Origin: Cephalothrix spiralis
Taxonomy: Eukaryota; Nemertea; Palaeonemertea; Archinemertea; Cephalotrichidae
DNA: 11,153 nt
Assembly (NCBI GenBank): GCA_032353305.1
Contig: JAUCNG010380370.1
Location: 1 to 11,153 of the forward strand
Direction of reading: 5' to 3'
Positions 6,448-11,153 of the stretch are shown one piece after another. The translations under genes were made by a program, and so were the position numbers. Each line of letters opens with the position of its first letter. The stretch's first letter is position 1. A model generated the notes under the pieces. That model was not told the DNA's origin. It worked only from the letters and a program-made list of their open reading frames with translations, and searched no databases.

Positions 6448-8504
6448 TAATCGGACAAATTATGGTTCCTTTCATGGGATATATATGAAGAATCCGATAA
6501 CCTTATTTATTAAGTATAGATCATTTAAATAAACATTGTTCTCTTTATTCTATGTATAATCACGATCACATTCGTTAGTACATGTAATAATAGCTCATTC
6601 CTTACCGGACCCCATATTTAACTTTACACACACATAATCTCGAACCCGGAAGTCACATAGCACATTCGGTTAAACCATTCGGTTTCATTTCCATAACATA
6701 GAAAATGTTCAATATAGGAGAGAGAAAAAAGCAGTTTTGGAATTTATTACCCGATTTACATGGCTGTTTCATGCTTTATTTACCTTTTCACTTCATCACT
6801 ATAGGCAATTCGAGATTGTAATTTCTTGTTGACAAAATATCAACACAATCCTATCGGCGTCTACCATCAATTACTTTGATATGTTGATGGAAATTATAGC
6901 GGACAGCTGGATGGGATACAGCAAATATGCAAATGCGGCTATTCTTTTTAGTGAGCGTACTCGACCGATTTTATGTTGATGTCCAATGAGAGCGCGTTAA
7001 TTCAAGTATATTATTATGTGATCGATAAAAATTGAAAAAACTACTTAAATTAGGTTATTAAGTTTCAATAATTAAATAATGGTCGGATAATAAAAGCATT
7101 ATTGACTTTCGATTTTAAAACTGCACGAGTTCCGGAACGATTATTATAATTGTATATCATTAAAGAATTTTTCTCCACTTTCTTGTTATCCCAAGAACGG
7201 AATTCAAAACGATTGGTCCTTTTCATGTAAATGCACACATTTATTCTAATGCATGATTTATTCTGCTTATTCAATGATTTTGTGTAATACTTGGATTCAA
7301 AATTTTATCTAAAAATGTTGATTCTCCAAGTTTACATGGTGACAGAAAAGTCATTAATGTCACAACTACTGACTTATGGAAATTGATGACTTTTAAGTAG
7401 TTGTAAGTCAATTAGAGCAAGTATAGTAAAATGTTCCAGAAATAGCGTCAAGCAACTATATTATTCCCAGGAAACCGAATTATCGAAGTGCGTTTAAATA
7501 CAAACGATTAAAGTTCAATGTTGATCAAATTATAGTAGAAAACATTTTTCATTTGAAAATAAATCTCTCCCCTAGGAATTTGTACACGCTAATTCAAGGT
7601 CTCGGCACAAAAAGTTAAAATAAACTTAAATCTAAATTTTTTACAAACTTATCAAAAATAATAGGGCTTGTCTCTGTTTAGGTTAGGGTTTCGGAGATTC
7701 CCTTTAAATATTCCTTCCAATTGTGTATAGTGCCTGTACTGTCTCTATTATGGTCGCTGACGCTTATCTTGGAATCGTGTCTTAGAGTTCATGCAGGTTC
7801 ATGGTTTTACAATAGAAGTATACTTATCGCTGATTGGCCAAGTGCTACAAATATCGCCAGTGATAATCTGAACAAAGTTTTACTAAGAATAGAGCACCTC
7901 ATAGGCACTTGGTATATTGTAAAGCACTTATCGATTAGTATGTAATTGAAAACTGATAGCCCGATTTTCTCTCGACGATCGAGATTGCCATCTGAAAGGC
8001 AATAAAATTGACTCGTTTTTCCAATCAAAGTTCTTAAATATAGCCAGCGCACCTCGCATGTTATAGGCATTTCTCTTATTTGCACTTGATTTTGGATAAC
8101 CCCCTAATTGAGATCAGTTGAAATTGTCGAATTTTATTACTACATGTACATGCAATGTATGTCTTACAAATCAACTTAGGATGATTGATCACGATTGGGA
8201 ACGTAATATCATAATGACATAAAATCGTTTGGGGCCAAAATCATCGATGACCTGCGCTCCTATTTTATCCCTCGGGACACCCCATTTGATGATAACCTGA
8301 GACAGGTTGGATACACTTGGAGAATTTGTACATAAAATCTATGATCAGCTGTTGATTTTACAGCATCATTTATATCTATCTTGGAGATAATGGGATTTTG
8401 TAGCGGTCAATGCTCATCTTAATCGATACATAATTCTTATGTTCTAGCTGTAACCTTGAAAGGGATTTTGTTTAAATCAAGGTCCTATACCGACTTAAGT
8501 GGAA
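6448..8504. other. No gene seen; about 2 kb of AT-rich DNA
   Basis: Both strands were read for exons and repeats. Open frames overlap on opposite strands at 7721-7945 and 7807-8085, but neither resembles a known family and neither is framed by convincing splice sites. A 9-bp inverted repeat, ACAACTACT (7362-7370) with AGTAGTTGT (7396-7404), is present. Nothing else could be supported. Confidence 0.45.
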
Positions 8505-8512
8505 TGACGTCA
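8505..8512. promoter_or_regulatory. CRE-like palindrome
   Basis: Perfect TGACGTCA followed by GCGACTGAGCGAC. One of six in the window; no adjacent promoter or gene was seen. Confidence 0.3.
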
Positions 8513-9210
8513 GCGACTGAGCGACATAAAAAGACAGCTCCTTCGCTAAATGATAATCTGAATTTGATTTGTTTTAAAATTATATGGGGAAACATTATAA
8601 GATTACCTAACCATTAGTTTACTTCTGTAAACAATGGAGAATTTTTTTACAGAAATAAAAACAAATGATAAGGTCATGTTTATTATTACACTGTATCACG
8701 AATTTGATCATTTTTTAACGTTTTGGTGTATTTTTAAGGGTTTTTGTACGATTTTTATATTCGAACTATACTTAAGCGCGTAGGTAATCAACCCCGTACC
8801 CCGGTTCTGCCTTTTAAATATTGATCGCTTTCACAGTTCCCCATGAGTACCATTAACGCCTGTCAATTAATAGCGGGATTATTAAACACGACGACAATTA
8901 ACAAGTACTCAAGTAGGCGTCATAAAAAATAAACTTGCGTAACAGGTTCTCCTTTTCTAATAAATGATCATAAATGACACTTATAATTAAATTTTATTGA
9001 TCATTGAGCACTGCTTTATTACATGGCGTTTTTTTCCTGATTGATATGCTGATATTTTATTGCGCGTGTTGTTCGGTTCCCACAATGCCATTCGCACAAC
9101 CGGATGAGACCAAATTCGAGATCGAACCTCACTCAGTAGAGTGCAATTCGAGATGATTATGATGATCATGCACTGACGAAATGTAATGAACTAATCCAGT
9201 GTAATAATAG
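8513..9210. other. No gene seen
   Basis: AT-rich DNA. Two 6-bp inverted pairs are interleaved at 8845-8920 (GAGTAC with GTACTC, ACGCCT with AGGCGT). No coding signal was recognised. Confidence 0.4.
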
Positions 9211-9214
9211 CTAA

Positions 9215-9310
9215 AAAAGCCTGTGACGTCAGTAATAACATTCCCCTATTTTCCGTGTGTCATGTTTGCGATTTGCGCATGCGCAACCCTTAAACTTAAC
9301 TGCACATAAT
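9215..9310 (+). mobile_element. Foldback MITE fragment, copy 3 (right-arm remnant)
   Basis: GTGACGTCA (9223-9231) corresponds to the centre of copy 2, and GCGATTTGCGCATGCGCAAC followed by CCTTAAACTTAACTGCACAT (about 9269-9308) corresponds to its right arm. The inner NRF1-type site is intact at 9274-9285, while the outer one has decayed to TGCACAT. The stretch between core and arm is shortened, and no left arm was found. This is an internally deleted relic. Confidence 0.7.
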
Positions 9311-9680
9311 GTCTCTAAAACATTTCCAGTCATTTTGTATATTCAATCAAATCCGTAGAAGGACTGAACGACTCTTAACGCCCTTCCCTTCAACAATGTC
9401 TAGCGTTGAACGGATAATGCTCCACACTTTCCTGGTCAAATTATGGTCATTTATAATTTGGAGAATTATCAATTTATCATATTATCATGGGTCTTAATTT
9501 GGGGGAACAGAACTTGGTATTTGGGAAATTTGGATACAATATTGTAGTCTCAAATTGTGTTTGCCTGCGTTAATTTGTTTCTGCAGTTTGATAATTAGAT
9601 AATAGTATTCCTCCTGTAAAAGAAAAAACGCTTGTCCGGTCATATTAAGTCTAGATGAGGTTAATTTGATGAACGGCTGA
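9311..9680. other. No gene seen
   Basis: AT-rich DNA after the foldback fragment. The frame at 9309-9497 starts inside that fragment and resembles no known protein. Confidence 0.45.
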
Positions 9681-9683
9681 ATT

Positions 9684-9741
9684 CATCGAATTGAATAATT
9701 TTGCGAACCTTCGAGACGAAATTTTACAAAATTATTCGATG
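9684..9741. repeat. Imperfect hairpin
   Basis: GAATAATTTTG (9693-9703) pairs perfectly with CAAAATTATTC (9727-9737) across a 23-nt spacer. CATCGA at 9684-9689 can extend it with TCGATG at 9736-9741 if a few bases bulge. Unassigned, possibly a remnant of an inverted-repeat element. Confidence 0.5.
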
Positions 9742-9759
9742 TTGTTCTGTGTTTCGATA

Positions 9760-9767
9760 TGACGTCA
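9760..9767. promoter_or_regulatory. CRE-like palindrome
   Basis: Perfect TGACGTCA within the 10-bp palindrome ATGACGTCAT, followed by AACCGGATGTACC. No promoter context was recognised. Confidence 0.3.
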
Positions 9768-9959
9768 TAACCGGATGTACCTAATATCTTTGCACCTTTC
9801 GATGAAATTTGGTATATGGGGTATATGTCATATGCTTAAGACTTTGGCATTTTCAAAATTAAGGTCCGCTTGGCGTCCATGTTCATCTCGATAACCTCGT
9901 TATGATAATGCACGCATCACCTATAACTGTTTTTAAAATATTTTATTGGATCCTTTTCG

Positions 9960-10016
9960 ATATCTGCGGATGCACAATTCCGTTTTTGCACTGCGCATGC
10001 ACAAATCGAGAAAAAA
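9960..10016 (+). mobile_element. Foldback MITE fragment, copy 4 (decayed left arm)
   Basis: TGCGGATGCACA (9965-9976) and TGCGCATGCACA (9992-10003) are one- and two-mismatch versions of the NRF1-type palindrome with the family's 27-bp spacing. The second is followed by AATCGAGAAAAAA, as in the left arm of copy 1 (AATCGAAAAATTT). The segment between them aligns only loosely with GTCGAGTTTTAGGGT. The remaining parts of the element were not found. Confidence 0.55.
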
Positions 10017-10390
10017 AACCTGTAACCTGCTCCAACGTCAGCATAAGAGTATTTTAGACTTCATTCTATTCATCATTAGGTTATATTTTTCATTTTACCT
10101 ATGCGCCCCTAGTGGTGACAAACTGTCTTTACGTACAAGCACTTGACCTGATAATGCCAATATAGGCGAAATTTATCGTCGCTCTAAACTTTAAAACGTC
10201 TTGTTTCTGTGGAATTATTGAGACTTTTTTAGTTTCTCTTTCCTATAACATATCGAAGATCCAATGCAACCCATTGACCCATGTATTTTAGCAAAGCTTA
10301 TACCAATTCATGAGCATCCTAATTATTTTTAGGATTGCTAGTATTGACGTAGTGCGCTAAAGCTTTTCCCGGGAATTTTTATACCCGTTC
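10017..10390. other. No gene seen
   Basis: AT-rich DNA without a supported exon, RNA gene or repeat. Confidence 0.45.
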
Positions 10391-10440
10391 AAGATTGTAG
10401 TACAGCTATCTACCTCTTGTTTAATAGAGTAGTATTGACG
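10391..10440 (+). repeat. Short interspersed repeat, copy B
   Basis: AAGATTGTAGTACAGCTATC and CTCTTGTTTAATAGAGTA align with 3497-3550, with one short gap and several substitutions. Same orientation as copy A. Confidence 0.5.
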
Positions 10441-11076
10441 ATGACACCATATAAAATGGTACTTTTTAGCGGTAAAATAACTACAACCTAATTTACTAAT
10501 TTCCCCCGATAGAGAGCGCAGTTTTTACGTCATGTAAAATACACTTGAGTTTGATTGATGATCCTGATGATGAACGTGTCCTGACCTCAGATTTTACATT
10601 ACAATTATTCATAGTTTTTAGATTCCTTTTATTTGTTTGTTTCGGACTAATCTGTTGCATCATGTTGCATGAGTTTCCATCAGTGTAACCTTGATCTATA
10701 AACCATAATGAGTTTTGGGACCATGAAGTAATTCATTTAAGATTATATGTCATAATCTTGTCCGAAAAGCACTGACGTGTGTTGTTTTCATGATTGAGTG
10801 TTTCTGCGAAAAAGCGTCGATCATCCGAAGCGAAAAGAACTGTACGATATATTTATCAAAATTAGAGCAGATTAGAGTTAAAAGGTTAGTGTAGTTCATA
10901 ATCAGTGATAGCACAGGCGACCAGTCATATGGTCATGACTGTGTGTCCCAATATTATGGAAAACAGTCAGATGACGTCATATTGTGACTTGATTATGAAT
11001 ATTTTAAGAAATTTTGCAAAAATTCACTCTACCAAATAACAAAAAAATTGGTGCATCGATCGGTTCATAACTAAGG
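10441..11076. other. No gene seen; one CRE-like site
   Basis: AT-rich DNA. Perfect TGACGTCA occurs at 10972-10979. A 7-bp inverted repeat, CAGTCAT with ATGACTG, lies near 10922-10941. No exon is supported. Confidence 0.45.
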
Positions 11077-11153
11077 CAGGGTGACCACATGTCTGGAAAT
11101 CCAAAATTGGCCCAAATTGTCATGGAAATGTCATGGAAAATTGAAAAAACTAG
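11077..11153 (+). mobile_element. Possible 5' end of a hAT-like non-autonomous element, cut by the window edge
   Basis: CAGGGTGACCACATGTCTGG at 11077 has the CAGGG start typical of hAT termini, and the following sequence repeats the word TGTCATGGAAA at about 11118-11139. The other end and the target duplication (the 8 bases before it are AACTAAGG) lie outside the window, so this is tentative. Confidence 0.3.

Noticed and set aside
7678-7691. TTAGGTTAGGGTTT resembling telomere repeat
   Set aside because: About two imperfect units only; too short to call an interstitial telomeric tract.
7721-8085. Overlapping open frames on both strands, one with a hydrophobic start
   Set aside because: The lengths are ordinary for AT-rich DNA. 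No family resemblance, no splice-site framing and no codon signal was seen.
8352-8412. Acceptor-like TTTTACAG followed by a short open frame
   Set aside because: The translated residues do not resemble PWP1 or another known family, and a stop comes quickly.
9118-9128. Minus-strand GGTTCGATCTC resembling a pol III B box
   Set aside because: No A box at the expected distance and no tRNA-like fold, so it is likely coincidence.
1-11153. CRISPR array, operon or prophage content
   Set aside because: No regularly spaced direct repeats with unique spacers, no long coding frames and no ribosome binding sites. The splice sites, SINEs and foldback MITEs indicate an animal genome.

Overview
The window is AT-rich eukaryotic, non-coding-dominated DNA from an animal, most likely a marine invertebrate and perhaps a mollusc or other lophotrochozoan (a guess, low certainty). 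Three observations support this: one small exon with consensus GT-AG splice sites, tRNA-derived SINEs, and several foldback MITE-type elements. There is no sign of bacterial organisation: no operons, no long open frames and no ribosome binding sites.

Only one stretch looks like a gene. It is a 159-nt internal exon (509-667, + strand) encoding a WD40 segment that strongly resembles PWP1 (periodic tryptophan protein 1). I could not find the neighbouring exons, so positions 1-508 and 668-11153 are probably intron. If the gene is intact, the downstream intron is at least about 10.4 kb.

The rest is a mosaic of old mobile elements. The most interesting part is a family of palindromic foldback elements: a nearly complete 544-bp copy at 925-1468, a second at about 4755-5062, and fragments at about 9215-9310 and 9960-10016. 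Each arm carries two copies of the palindrome TGCGCATGCGCA, which matches the recognition site of the transcription factor NRF1, placed 27 bp apart. A tRNA-derived SINE family with a shared 3' tail appears at 4411-4650 (+), 5718-6023 (-) and, as a relic, about 2080-2275 (+). The first two face each other around the second foldback element. A tRNA-Leu-like relic lies at 3342-3415.

At 2977-3018 a perfect 26-bp palindrome with hAT-like termini is bordered exactly by an 8-bp direct duplication. This looks like a hAT transposon reduced to its two joined terminal repeats. Six perfect TGACGTCA (CRE-type) palindromes are scattered through the second half of the window. Minor features are a 16-17 bp minisatellite (301-391), two adjacent hairpins (200-249), a G/T-skewed tract (3665-4060), and a short interspersed repeat shared by about 3497-3550 and 10391-10440.
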